A stretch of DNA of 64,000 nt, from the NCBI GenBank assembly GCA_039720395.1, contig CM077827.1, positions 14,547,615 to 14,611,614 of the forward strand, read 5' to 3'. A program made the position numbers and the translations under genes. The first letter of the stretch is position 1, and every line of letters starts with the position of its first letter. Positions 25,901 to 34,879 of this stretch are shown one piece after another. Origin of the DNA: Liquidambar formosana. Taxonomy: Eukaryota; Streptophyta; Magnoliopsida; Saxifragales; Altingiaceae. The notes under the pieces are model-generated. The model was not told the origin of the DNA and did not search any database. It saw only the letters and a list, made by a program, of their open reading frames with translations.

Positions 25901-26484
25901 ATCAGCAGGTACTATTCTTGGATACAGAGATGAACAGGCATACCAGTTTCAGCAAGGACATCAAGCATTTCCCCCTCTGCTTCCGGATCAGTATCTGGGT
26001 CCGTATCTGATCGGTCCCCTTGTGCCCTTAAAAGATCATGAATCGCATTGAACAGCTCCATATCAAAATTTTCCGGAAGCCCAAATTCTTTTCTCATCTC
26101 ACTTTCCAAAGCCCAGAACGACTCACTCCTCGACTGCGATTCCCATTGCTTGATCCTGTTGTACTCAGCACGCAACGAGTCCCATTTCCTTCTGCATTGA
26201 TTCAAAGTGCGGACCACGTCCAAAGCTGTGCAATTTTCTGCAATTATTTTCCATTTCTGAAAGGACGACAGTGCTTTCAGGCATTCCCCTTCCACAGCGG
26301 CAATCTCGTTCACAAGAATGAGTGCATCATTCACAGTCCACTCGGGAGCCACCTGAGAACGTGTGCGCCGAGAACCCGAAACACGCGATTGGCGGCTGTC
26401 TCCCTGTTCCATTTCACACTCGATATCTTCCTTTCCGGGTGATTGAAAGTTTTCCAAGTCATTGAATTTTTGGGTTTCTTCCAT
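12612..26484 (-). CDS. Trihelix transcription factor, ASR3-like, two exons with a 13-kb intron
   Basis: Exon 1 is 26484-25944 and exon 2 is 12937-12612, about 288 residues in total. ATG 26484 is chosen because the open frame upstream starts only with TTG. Residues about 47-115 form a trihelix (SANT/Myb-like) DNA-binding domain: [15 protein letters not shown], then [11 protein letters not shown], then [20 protein letters not shown], with the three conserved Trp positions. The exon 2 product begins SKKQRRR, a basic stretch, and carries [19 protein letters not shown], as in the C-terminal helix of the Arabidopsis ASR3 (At2g33550) group. The donor reads CTG|GTATGC at 25943 and the acceptor TTATTAG|GG at 12938. 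Exon 1 leaves one base and exon 2 supplies two, so the frame joins exactly and gives ETG-SKK. The protein should be nuclear and DNA-binding; target genes cannot be inferred here. No stop or frameshift is seen, so it looks intact despite its intron. Confidence 0.85.
13240..14250 (-). mobile_element. LINE (minus strand), 3' part with zinc-binding RT C-terminus
   Basis: On the minus strand the frame near 14225-13860 reads a zf-RVT-like segment (MCVCYSNG, a stop, then [11 protein letters not shown]) followed by [19 protein letters not shown], the Trp-rich C-terminus of plant L1-type LINE reverse transcriptases. The 3' end lies near 13240-13280, marked by a T-rich tract on the plus strand. The upstream half of the same element resumes at 16888 beyond a plus-strand LINE. 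Several stops make it non-coding. Confidence 0.7.
14260..16887 (+). mobile_element. LINE (plus strand), 5' truncated, inserted into the minus LINE
   Basis: Starts abruptly inside the RT domain (WQILDAV at about 14270) and continues with [17 protein letters not shown]. Then come [20 protein letters not shown] (about 14946), the [12 protein letters not shown] region and the zf-RVT box [19 protein letters not shown] (about 16050-16110). The 3' UTR ends in an A-rich (TAAAA)n tail at 16854-16887. The 9-bp duplication AAATCTTCT borders it at 14251-14259 and 16888-16896, as expected from target-primed reverse transcription. Many stops and frame changes show it is dead. A C22 run lies at 16550-16571. 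Confidence 0.8.
16888..17440 (-). mobile_element. LINE (minus strand), upstream half of the split element
   Basis: The minus strand reads [17 protein letters not shown] and further on WNFNLLK, then GSWIQCP and [13 protein letters not shown] (ending near 16890): the region between the RT core and the zinc-binding box in plant LINEs. Removing the plus LINE and one copy of its target duplication joins this directly to 14250. The 5' limit is unclear, about 17440 or a little beyond. Confidence 0.65.
17650..17962 (+). mobile_element. LINE 3' end fragment
   Basis: The plus strand reads [19 protein letters not shown] (about 17705-17760), matching the C-terminal end of plant LINE polyproteins. A T-rich 3' UTR and an A-rich, TA-repeat tail to 17962 follow. 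Heavily 5' truncated, like most LINE copies. Confidence 0.55.
19243..19392. repeat. Degenerate GGTGAT-type tandem repeat
   Basis: About 150 bp of imperfect GTG/GAT/GGT triplets on the plus strand. The antisense frames give His/Thr/Pro-rich peptides that are simple-sequence artefacts. The surrounding 19040-19600, with words such as ggaatgaaat and attccattcc on both sides, may be a dispersed element whose ends I could not define. Confidence 0.5.
19824..20909. mobile_element. Non-autonomous Mutator-like element A, long TIRs
   Basis: Begins GGCTGGC and ends GCCAGCC. Inverted arms of about 170 bp run inward; both contain tttatcataa/ttatgataaa, the block gccctcattaaaaga in one orientation, and gaagagaggactccc next to it. 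The 9 bases outside are TATTATATA (left) and TATTACATA (right), 8 of 9 equal, fitting the 9-bp target duplication of Mutator elements. No transposase is seen. The interior (about 20060-20560) is unlike the arms and could be captured sequence: it has a duplicated catatgcatggaagccat word at 20138/20165, a TA microsatellite (20321-20351) and an open frame over 20431-20895 that runs into the right arm. Confidence 0.75.
20940..21128. repeat. CA/TA-rich repeat, related to 22925-23010
   Basis: The piece 21004-21065 (with ggatattctacacatgat) is repeated in diverged form at 22935-22995 (ggatatcccacacatgaa), same orientation, each followed by a long (TA)n run (21068-21112 and 22990-23010). The two pieces flank MITE B. 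Confidence 0.5.
21068..21112. repeat. (TA)n microsatellite
   Basis: Longest of several TA runs. Others are at 17938-17962, 20321-20351, 22899-22923, 22990-23010, 41172-41190, 60946-60964 and 61538-61574. GA runs lie at 8048-8082 and 18748-18773. Confidence 0.9.
21130..22895. mobile_element. MITE-like TIR element B, split by MULE C
   Basis: The left arm begins gggagggttctgttgacacc and the right arm, reverse-complemented, gggaggattccattgacacc. Homology extends about 130 bp inward (both contain gtcaatatctttttan and accgttg). Without MULE C it would be about 400 bp. Both sides lie in TA microsatellite, so its target duplication cannot be read. No coding sequence. Confidence 0.7.
21261..22622. 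mobile_element. Mutator-like element C, 1362 bp, target duplication ATGCATGCA
   Basis: The left end GGGTTCGAAGTCTCG and the reverse complement of the right end (GGTTCAAAGTCTCGG) form the inverted ends. An exact 9-bp duplication, ATGCATGCA, lies at 21252-21260 and 22623-22631. It sits inside MITE B. The left third (21270-21790) is CG-richer than everything around it, with many tctcg/cgaga words and an open frame at 21428-21715. The right two thirds are very AT-rich. No transposase is visible, so it is non-autonomous and possibly carries captured host DNA. Confidence 0.75.
23015..23500. other. Intronic stretch, 5'UTR-like sequence and TA/TAGA repeats
   Basis: 23100-23390 is pyrimidine-rich (ccatctcc, ctctctgacc words) and looks like 5' UTR-type sequence, but no ORF follows. 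23398-23497 is (CA), (ACTA) and (TA)/(GATA) microsatellite. Confidence 0.35.
23505..24180. repeat. GATATATC-rich dispersed repeat
   Basis: Dense in the self-complementary words gatatatc, atcgatat and caatatcg, from 23510-23750 and again 24020-24175, with ordinary AT-rich DNA between. The two dense ends look like arms of an old element, possibly Mutator-type, but clear termini were not found. Confidence 0.4.
24700..25200. repeat. Diverged tandem duplication of about 100 bp plus repeat shared with 18.9 kb
   Basis: The piece around 24815-24900 (ccatgatcagac, then aaataacctcaatagaaaatc) is repeated at about 24930-25010 (ctatgatcagaa, then aaataaccttagtaaaaaatc). 25086-25195 matches 18915-19035 (shared aactgcttcttattcaaa and gtgggtttata). 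Confidence 0.5.
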
Positions 26485-26930
26485 TTCTTGATTCAATCAA
26501 ATATTTTAGTGGCGACTATAACAAATGATAAATGCAATACTTGCCCTGTTTGGCTTCTGAGAAATTGGAAGAAAACAAAATGAAATTTTATCAGCAAACG
26601 AACAGTAATTCAATGGAAATTGATAGAGTAGATAAATTAAAAAACCGGATACAACATTGGCACTGATATTTGAAAGGAGATTAAACAGTTAGCAAAACCC
26701 AATTTGATTAAATATATTTAATTAAAAGGCAACGAAATAAACTAAAAGCATCGTCTTAATAGAATTCGTGGACTATATGTATATTTGAAGGAAGAAAGAA
26801 GTGAGGGTTAGGGTTTGAGAACGAACCAGACAGAAGACCGTTGCCATGGAAATCAGCTATGTGTCCGATGTAGGGCTTTCAGTAAGTAATAAATATACCG
26901 TCGGTCCGATCGACACTTACCTGCTGCTGC
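26485..26930 (-). promoter_or_regulatory. Promoter and 5' leader of the trihelix gene
   Basis: Region upstream of ATG 26484. On the minus strand it contains a telo-box-like AAACCCTAACCCT (about 26803-26815), a motif common in 5' regions of plant housekeeping and regulatory genes. No clear TATA box could be assigned. A T-rich tract (26940-26976) bounds it. Confidence 0.35.
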
Positions 26931-27246
26931 GCACTTCCCATTTTTTTCTTTTTTTCCTTTTTTTTTTTTTTTTTTGGTAAAAATCACTTTAGTATACTGA
27001 ATTTTTCCAAAAATTCTAATATGATACTCAGATTAGGTTTTTTCTCCTAATATAAATGTTAAACTTTACTGTCGTATCTCAGCATAGTCTCTAAGTCTCA
27101 ACCCTGTCTTAATCCTAAACGTCATCCAAATAATTGACATAATCCTAAACGTCATCCAAATAATTGACAGACACTTCACATATTTTTATGTGACTAAACA
27201 CTTGACATTCTATGTGAAACCTACATCTTAAGAGTAATTAAAACAT

Positions 27247-27476
27247 AATGTTAAATAAATATTTTTATTACCATATACATTTGATTTAATTCCAACTAAA
27301 TATCTATAGTTAAAAATAAAAAATAAAAATAAAAAGACTGTAATTTAAACCTTAAACTACATTTAATTGTACCCATTTGACCTAAACATAAATATAAGTT
27401 TGTTTTTTTATTTGGAAGCATGCTATTTGTTTAATTTTAATTGTACTAGAACCCGAGCATGTGATGAGTTAAGGTT
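27247..27476 (+). repeat. Left copy of the ~230-bp host duplication flanking the provirus
   Basis: Matches 40320-40545 nearly base for base from aatgttaaataaatattttt to taaggtt. By eye I count about five substitutions and one 4-base indel. Left of 27247 and right of 40545 the sequences differ, and everything between is provirus plus later insertions. It therefore behaves as a long target-site duplication. Confidence 0.85.
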
Positions 27477-27882
27477 GACCCAGGAATAAAAGTAGATATT
27501 ACAATTACTAAATTCTAAAAATTACAATACTGAAAATAAATAAAGAAATATTTACAAAGGTTGGTTGAGAAAAGAAAAGACAAAAAGTTTATAGTAAGAA
27601 AAGAGGGTTAAGAAATAGAGAGAGGTTTCGAGAGAAGTGGAATTACAAGATGCCTGAACCAACTACTTTGGTTCTTATTTATAACCTAAGAATTAGCGGA
27701 TTTCAAACAAATCAGTAAAACCCTTGGCAGATTCTAAACAAATCCATAAATTGTACTTGTCTTCTTGTTGTTGCCGGAAGATGGTAGAATATCTCACAGT
27801 TGTCTGGTGGAGCTGAAAAGCAGAAATGTGGCCAACAAAAAGAGGCATGATGTGAACAGTGAACAGTAAGTACTGAAGTACT
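27477..27882 (-). repeat. Provirus promoter/intergenic region, duplicate copy
   Basis: About 400 bp that repeats 28143-28565, with a TATA-type box (TATAAATAAG on the minus strand) near 27674-27685 and an A-tract (minus strand) at its upstream side. It is the last piece of virus before the left host duplication. Confidence 0.7.
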
Positions 27883-28124
27883 TTTTTTCTTCTTTTTTCT
27901 TTTTTTTTTTTTTTTTTTTTGAAACAGAACTTCTAAATATATTCATTTTGTATTTAAGAGACTGAAATCCTAGAAATTGACTATTTTCACATTGTTATGG
28001 TGACCACACGACAATCACACGCCTTAACACCTAACACAGTATACCAGAAAATAGAGAGATCAATTTAAAACCATATCAAATCAAATACAAAATAAATAAA
28101 ATTCTCATAAGTAAAATGTAACTT

Positions 28125-28137
28125 GGCTCTGATACCA
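28125..28137 (-). promoter_or_regulatory. Provirus primer-binding site for initiator tRNA-Met
   Basis: The minus strand reads TGGTATCAGAGCC, complementary to the 3' end of plant initiator tRNA-Met, directly downstream of the promoter copy at 28138-28565. Caulimovirids prime minus-strand DNA synthesis here. The following 27921-28124 is leader without an intact ORF. Confidence 0.8.
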
Positions 28138-28565
28138 AAATTGGATGACCCAAGAATAAAAGTAGATACCACAAATACTAAATTCTAAAAATTACAACAC
28201 TGAAAATAGAGAAAGAAATACTTACAAAGGTTGGTTGAGAAAAGAAAAAACAGAAGGCTTATAGTAAGAAGAGAGGGTTAAGAAATAGAGAAAGGCTTCG
28301 AGAGAAGTGGAATTACAGGATGCCTGAACCAATTACTTTGATTCTTATTTATAACCGAAGAATTGGCGGATTTTAAACAAATCCCTAAAACCCTTGGCGG
28401 ATTCCAAACAAATCCGTAAATTGTGCTTGTCTTCTTGTTGCTGCTAGAAGATGGTAGAATATCTCATAGTTGTCTCGTGGAGCTGGAAAGCAGAAATGTG
28501 GCCGACAAAAGTAGGCTTGACAAAAGTAGGCATAATGTGAACAGTGAACAATAAGTATTGAGGTA
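28138..28565 (-). promoter_or_regulatory. Provirus promoter/intergenic region
   Basis: Minus-strand order: A-tract (28589-28566), promoter sequence, TATA-type box TATAAATAAG (28355-28344), about 200 bp of transcribed leader, primer site. Repeated at 27477-27882 with roughly 90 percent identity by eye. A 14-base word (gacaaaagtaggct/gacaaaagtaggca) is tandemly repeated at 28504-28532 in this copy only. Confidence 0.65.
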
Positions 28566-28851
28566 CTTTTTTTTTTTTTTTTTTTTTTTACTGTTCTTGT
28601 CCTTTGGTGCCGAAAGCTATTCTTGAAAATAATGATGTCTGGAACTGTTGATTCACACGTAATAATGGAATCCAATGAACTATTCACCGGATTGACGTGT
28701 CGGTGGATGTAGAGCCTGAATTAATTTTGGAAGCCTCGGCTAGGCTTAACATTATTCCTATACTGAAATGGCAAATGGGTTACATCTGTGAGAAAAATTC
28801 AAGTCCATAACAATCATCCTCATTCTGGTTGAAAGGATGGGATGAGGAAGC

Positions 28852-29724
28852 TTAATCTAATTGTTCTTCATCTAAATCTACTTGTAATAGAGCCTCAAGC
28901 AAATATTTTTTGTACTCTGACTTGGATTTGGATGATGCTATTTTGGATTGTTGTTTGGATTTAACTGCTAGAAATTCACTTGTAGAATTTTCTTGGATTG
29001 ATCGTTTGCAATACTTGGGATTTCTTTGAAAGAAAATAATGATATTTGGGACATATGCTTTTTGAGCATTAGTACGATCCCACCATTTTAAAGAGAACCG
29101 TCGACATAAATGGGAAGTAAAAGGATGAGATCTAATGGGTGAAATGACATAGTCCCATTTAGAGATCCATAGGAGCTGGAATAAGGCAAGGAAAATAAGA
29201 AAAGGGGGACTATGTTCTTGTTCTGGGAATGATGAATGATTGAAGAAATGTTCGAATCCCTTTAGAACAAGAGGAGGAAATATTTGGTTCTCTGGACCAA
29301 ACCAAAAAAACCATTGGTTAAACCAGGCTGGGAATTTGTGGACTGTAGAATTTTGGAAAGAAAATGTTCTATACCAAGCATCGATGTAATCAAAATAGGT
29401 ATAAGCTAGAGGATAATATTCTTATGAGAATTTTTTGGGAGTATGGAGAGCTTGATTCCAATCAGAATATGATAGAACCTTAAGGATCCTATATTTAGAA
29501 TGTGCTGCATTTTCTTTGTCTGGAACATGGGTAATTAAGGCGGAATCTGTATCAACAAGAATAAATTCATAATAAGTTTGAGACTTATCTCCAAGAGGAG
29601 AAAGCCAATGTTGTTAAGGAAGAAATACTTGTTAAGATACTTGGTAGGCAGTTGCTGCCCTGAATTCGGGTTCTATGGCTATTATGGGCAAGAGGTTATG
29701 GTTATAAATGTATTGAGAAGGAAC
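28852..29724 (-). pseudogene. Provirus C-terminal coding region, distal half
   Basis: Reads towards a TAA at 28852-28854 with recognisable stretches such as YFDYIDAWYRTFSFQN and FPAWFNQWFFWFGPEN on the minus strand, a Trp/Phe-rich segment found downstream of RNase H in some plant pararetroviral polyproteins (from memory). The terminal residues are acidic (DLDEEQLD). Stops are present. It continues beyond solo LTR C at 31384. Confidence 0.55.
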
Positions 29725-31378
29725 TGTTGGGAATCGAACAAGAGGAAAAAATTGAAGTGCGGAATATAAAAATTTTTCCTACGATTCCACAGCCCATGAA
29801 TCTAACTATGCATAACACAAAATCAAACCCCAACTACAAAGAGGGTTAGAACACTTACAGAATTTTTGTCTTCTCCTTTTTGCTCCAAGCTTTGACTCCG
29901 GACAGCAGTGAATGAGCAGCCCAAGTGTGCTGCTTCCAACGGTATCCACACCTAGCTAGAGCTTCAAGTCCTTTCCTCATTTTCCTTGTTGTTGCTAGTG
30001 TAAGAGAAGAGAGGAGAGAGAGAGAGGGAGGCTGGAAATTCTGGCCAGCCCTTGGGGAGTTCAACTTATGATGATGTCACACATCATAGTGTGACTTATA
30101 TAGTCCACACTAAGGGGGCTGGCCCTAGGGGGAAACCCTATTAGGGTTTTATGCAATTTCTCTAAATTGCACAATAACCCCTATAAATTATATCAAATAT
30201 AAATAGGCCTCAAAGAACTATTCTTTATGCACTCATACCCTTTCTCTCATAGACTTTAAAGCTCATCTTGCATGATCAGTGTGTGACCCATTGGGTTCAC
30301 ATCATCAAGTAGTAGGAATAGCACGAGGTGTGCACAATGAAACTCTTTCCATTTAGGGTCTAACTGGAACTCCTTCCAATTCCCTAATTGATTATAACTC
30401 ACTTATATCAATTAGGGCTTCTACTAACCATGAGTAACACCTAGCATATGGCTCATGGTGTGGTCTTTAATGAGGTGAATAGTCATTTACAAAGAACCCT
30501 TCTGTTATAGTTTATAGGTTACAATTGCATCCTTCCTTCAACACAATGTCTCCAATTGAACTAATAGGACATGGAAGTCTGTCAAGTCCCTAGTTCAATT
30601 ACTTTATACTCATTCATAGATATCAACTCATTGATGAACTCATGAAACTCTTTTCATATTCATCCTACCATGGCCATGGATTTAATGAGTTATATTATGA
30701 ATGCTATATGAGACATTCTCTCTCTTTTTTTTTTAGAGTAGTAATGGATCCCTTGTTGATCACTCACATGCCTTCATACACATAGCAGTAGGGCCAATGA
30801 ACACCTTTGCAAACCCCTGAATAGGATTTGCACTTAGTGTTATCAAACTTTTAAAGCTACATGCATAAAACAATTATGGTGTCTCAGGTCTAAGGATTAC
30901 TTATACCACTATAACAATGAGAAACTGATTGACAGGCAGGATAAAACTCCATTCAGTTTATCTCATATCTTTGGTCACATTCAGTGTACCTATTCTTGTA
31001 ATAGGCACCCACTTGTTGGTTGTAGTGTCTCTACACAAATAGCTTGAGACTAGCTATCCTCCTATAGAGTCAACCTAACAAGTGCTAGTCCTATGGTTCA
31101 TTATTGTCCATCATAGTGAACCTTCAACTAGGAATGCTTTAGGAGTTTAGTACGGAGATATATCTACAGTCTCAAAATTACAACTCTTTGTAATTCCATA
31201 TTCTCAACTCTAACTCCATGGACATATTATGTAAATATAAATGATGCATATAAACATAATAGAATAAGCCCTTTTATTAAATCAATAATAAATGTGACAT
31301 ACATAAATGAAATCAAATGATTATTCCTAATCCCTAAACAATCATCTCTATGATTGGCTCTAGGGCATAATCCTAACA
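29725..31378 (-). mobile_element. Solo LTR C of the copia E family, target duplication GGAAC
   Basis: Minus strand starts TGTTAGGATTATGCCCTAGA and ends ATTCCCAACA. An exact GGAAC duplication lies at 29720-29724 and 31379-31383. It is homologous over its length to both LTRs of element E (47564-49281 and 55491-57169). It has no internal region, so it is a solo LTR. It interrupts the provirus and is younger than it. It has one copy of the 26-bp unit that element E has two or three times. Confidence 0.9.
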
Positions 31379-31383
31379 GGAAC

Positions 31384-32092
31384 TACATTTCCGGGAAGAA
31401 TTAAAGGCTTTGAGAATTGTGATGGGTTCTGTACTACTAGAGAGGATGTTGAATGAGAAGGACTGGCCACTACTTTGGAAAATGTTTGTCCTTTTGAAGG
31501 GTTGGAAGATCTTGGAAGTTCTGGGAAGTCCAATGGAGCAAATGAGTTTGGCGTAGTAAAGAACGAATGTGGAGGATCTGATTGTTTCCCTGAATGGGAT
31601 AATGGAGGCCGAGTACCTGTGGGTCGAAGGTCGTGCTGTGTAAATGGGATAGAGTGAAATGAAGGTGTTTTGGAAAAAGGAGATTCTTTCTTTTTCATAG
31701 CATAGTCTGCTTTACTGGTTGGTTTGGGTTTATCACCCATGAGAACCCTGCAAGAATTCCTGAGAAAGGAAATCAGGTAGGCTATTGTTTTCTCCTTTGA
31801 TAAATTGTATTTCAAAATCGAAACACTTAAAATGGCTTGCCATTAGACAAAAATTTGTCTTGAGGCAATATTTTTGACATCTTTTTCTAAAACTGTCTTG
31901 GCACTCTTACAATCAACTCTTAATAAAAAACTTTTAATTTAAAAGGTTAGATTAGAATTTTGAAATGCATAAAACAATACTTAAAATTTCTTTTTTAATA
32001 GCACTATAATTTTTCTGGTAGGAATTCTAGATTCCTGATGTAAAGCATACTAATTATTCTTCATCAGCTTTTTATTTTAGAATACCACCATA
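31384..32092 (-). pseudogene. Provirus RNase H end and start of C-terminal region
   Basis: 31384-31815 is an open, Pro/Ser-rich frame preceded by FEIQFIKGENN-like sequence, the usual end of the RNase H domain in pararetroviruses. 31816-32092 is RNase H with several stops. The upstream part of RNase H lies beyond the hAT element at 33039. Confidence 0.6.
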
Positions 32093-33030
32093 CAGGGACG
32101 GAACCAAGATTTTATCTCAGGGGTGGCCAAAGCATGAATAATAAAAATTTTACCTTTTAAGTATGAAAACTATACAAAGATTCAAGATTAAATATATTAA
32201 TACATTGAATGGAAAGTAAATGATTTGACCTTACTTATACTTCTCTAAAACCATGACAAAAAAAAAAAAAAACAAAAAACAAAAAACAAAACAAAAAAAA
32301 ACAAAACAAAACAAAAAAACAAAAACAAAAACAAACAAACAAAAAACCAAAAAAAGGAAGAAGAAGAAGAAAAAGAAGAGGGGTTGACATTAGCAATAAA
32401 TTTGAAGAAGGGTTTAAAAAAAATAAATAAAAGATTTTAAAAAAAGAAAAAAAAAAAAACCTAAAAAGTGTACCTTAATATGTAGAAATTGAGTAATGAT
32501 TTTCTTCGGTACGATGTTTTTCGCCAACCGTTACCCTCTAATATGCTCAACGATTTTGTTTGACAGAAATCTGAGGTAAATCTAACATTAAAAAAGAAAA
32601 AGAAAAAAAAAGAGTTAATACGATCGATAGGAGAAGGTGTTTGTTTTTTGTTAATTATTTTAGACATTTTACCTTTTGTATATATTAATTCTAGCTTTTT
32701 ATCCTTGGGTATAAGTTGCCTATTTGACTTTTAAGAGATTATGTGAGGAACCATTGTGCTGATTGGGAGGGACCATTACTAGATTGTGCCTAAAAAACTG
32801 AAACTAGTAAATTACGTTTTGGTGACCATTTAGGAATATAATACCAAAACCAAACCCCTTAGTAGTCATTTCATAGTAGATTGATAATCTATTTGTAGCT
32901 AGTTAACATGTAATACCTTGTTTTCGTATTAGTTTCAAATCTGGTCATCAAACAATACTTTATTAAGACAATTTTTTGGAAGTGAGGGGGGGCCATGGCC
33001 ACCCTAGGCCTAAGTGTAGGTCCATCCCTG
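32093..33030. mobile_element. hAT-type non-autonomous element, target duplication CCACCATA
   Basis: Ends CAGGGACGGA (left) and, reverse-complemented, CAGGGATGGA (right), with an 8-bp exact duplication CCACCATA at 32085-32092 and 33031-33038, the length typical of hAT elements. The interior holds a long A-rich tract (32258-32460) and no transposase. It splits the RNase H region of the provirus immediately after the ALEIGYGG motif. Confidence 0.85.
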
Positions 33031-33038
33031 CCACCATA

Positions 33039-34207
33039 CCCTATCTCTAAAGCATCTGTTTCTACAATCTTAAAGGCTTGTGGATTGGCAATGTGTAATA
33101 ATGGTAGATGTGTTATTCTTGATTTAATTAGTCTAACAATGTGTGTATGATAAGATGACCATGCTGGAGGATTTTTCTTTAATCCGTTATATAAAAGTTT
33201 GCATATTTTACGCAATCTTTATAAAAGCTTCCCACATAATTTAAGCTTCCTAGAAACCTTTGCAATTGCGTTTTATCTTTAATTTCATATGGAAACTTGC
33301 TAGAAAATTCTAAACTTCTTTCAATTGGGGTAATTATGCCATGATGAATATAATGTCCAATAAATCTAATTTTTGGTTGAAATAATTTTATTTTAGATTC
33401 CAAGAGTATTAAACCATTATGTTTGATTACTTTAAAGAATGTGTGTAAATGTTTCCAATGTTTTTCTATTGTTGGACAATATATTAAAACATCATCAATA
33501 TAAACTATTGACCATTCTGTGTATGGATTGAAAATTTCATTCATAATATTTTGGAATTCTGATGGAGCATTTTTTAATCCAAATGGCATAACATTCCATT
33601 CGTATTAACCGAAAGGAACATTAAAAGCTATTTTGTACCTATCTTCTTCTTTGAGTTGTATTTGCCAAAATCCTGATTTCATATCAAATTTAGAAAATAT
33701 TTTGGCATTATATAATCTATTAAGTAAATCTTGTTTAATAGAAATTGGGTATCTTATCCATTTGAGTACTTTATTTAGTGGTTTGTAATTAATAACTAGT
33801 CTAAGAGTCCCTCATTCTATTTCAGCTGGCTTATTAACATAAAATGCTAAGCAACTCCATAGAGACTTACTTTTTCTAATTAATTTTTTATCTAATAATT
33901 CTTGAATTTCTTTTTGGAAATATTGCAATAATTTTTTACTCATTTGTATGAGTCGTGCCTTTGTTGGGATTTGTGATTTTTTAAAATTTGGTTCATAAGG
34001 AAGACTAACAACATGCTTCTTTCTGTTCCAAAAAGCATTGGGTAAATTAGAGCAAACGGTTTGTTTTAACAAGGAATGAAACTGGTTTATTTTTGTTTTC
34101 ATTTCTGGAGTTTCTAATGTTTGTTCGATTTTGAGTGTTTGGATTTCACTTTGGAGATATTTATTATGTTGAGTCTTTCTGGAAATTAAATTTAATGTTG
34201 TGATCAA
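33039..34207 (-). pseudogene. Provirus reverse transcriptase and start of RNase H
   Basis: Reverse transcriptase motifs in order on the minus strand: RLVINYKPLNK, FSKFDMKSGFWQI, MPFGLKNAPSEFQ and the catalytic YIDDVLIY (about 33487-33510), then RFLGSLNYVGSFYKD. The frame is broken by TGA at 33814-33812 and TAA at 33607-33605; both replace codons (Arg CGA, Gln/His CA-) that fit C-to-T changes. A frameshift near 33200 leads to RNase H, with ETDALEIGYGG cut by the hAT element. The first RNase H acidic residue is kept. Confidence 0.8.
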
Positions 34208-34879
34208 TTGATATTTAAAAATGTTAATCTTATTCGAGTTTGTAGTTGGTTCCTAAATTTAAAAATTAAATCTCTTCCTGCTAATCTTGTATGTTTACCA
34301 TCTTCATGTACACTAAATGGAGTAATAAGTCTTAAGAACGGCATTCCTAATATAACTAGTTTAGTTAAGTCTTTTAATAGAATGAATGGTGTTTTGATAT
34401 AAGTTTCTTGATTACATACTTGGACATTATCAAACTTAAAATTAATTTTCATTTTTGTTCTGTCAACTGTACTAAGTTGTTCAGTTGTTCTTTGTGCAAA
34501 ATGTGTTGGTACTAATCCTTGTTAGATACAATTCATGTCTGCACCAGAATCGACTAATGCATATGTATCAATATGGAATGCTTCATTGATTATAAAGTTA
34601 CATAAACATGCCACTTCTGATAGTCTATCATTGTTGCTATTTGTATAGCATCTAGATCCTAGCTTTCTTTGTCTTGACGTTCTGGAGTTATATTAAATTC
34701 TGTATGTTTAAGTTCAAGGATTTGTTGGTTTAAATAATCCTGTTTACGTTTAAAATCTTACACTTGTAATTTTAGTTGTTGTAATTCTTGTACTTATGCT
34801 TTGAGATACCTTATTTCTGTTTTTCCCAAATTAATTTCATATTGTAAGTCTTTAATTATAGTTGGTCTAGATTTATTTT
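34204..34879 (-). pseudogene. Provirus aspartic protease region
   Basis: The minus strand shows VDSGADMNCI (about 34556-34527), the retroviral-type aspartic protease active-site box, followed by a stop and then ILLKDLTKLVILGMPFL, the second conserved part (ILG). The segment 34580-34879 upstream is Gln/Leu-rich linker with stops and is cut by solo LTR A at 34880. Confidence 0.7.

Larger units (their letters stand above)
12938..25943 (-). other. Intron of the trihelix gene, about 13.0 kb
   Basis: Defined by the phase-matched donor at 25943 and acceptor at 12938. It contains LINE pieces (13.2-17.9 kb), Mutator-type elements (19.8-22.9 kb), a GATATATC-rich repeat (23.5-24.2 kb) and many TA microsatellites. 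Stretches 17963-19240 and 25200-25900 hold no recognisable element or gene. A copy of a block of about 110 bp at 18915-19035 recurs at 25086-25195 in the same orientation. Confidence 0.75.

Noticed and set aside
27477..28565. Two LTRs of a TRIM retrotransposon (direct repeats with a primer site between)
   Set aside because: The repeats lack TG..CA ends and a target duplication, contain the viral promoter, and sit at the end of the provirus; a duplicated viral intergenic region explains them better.
33179..33589. Ty3/gypsy retrotransposon reverse transcriptase
   Set aside because: YIDD and MPFGLKNAP also fit Ty3/gypsy, but no integrase follows RNase H and a movement-protein-like and coat-protein region lie upstream, which is the caulimovirid order.
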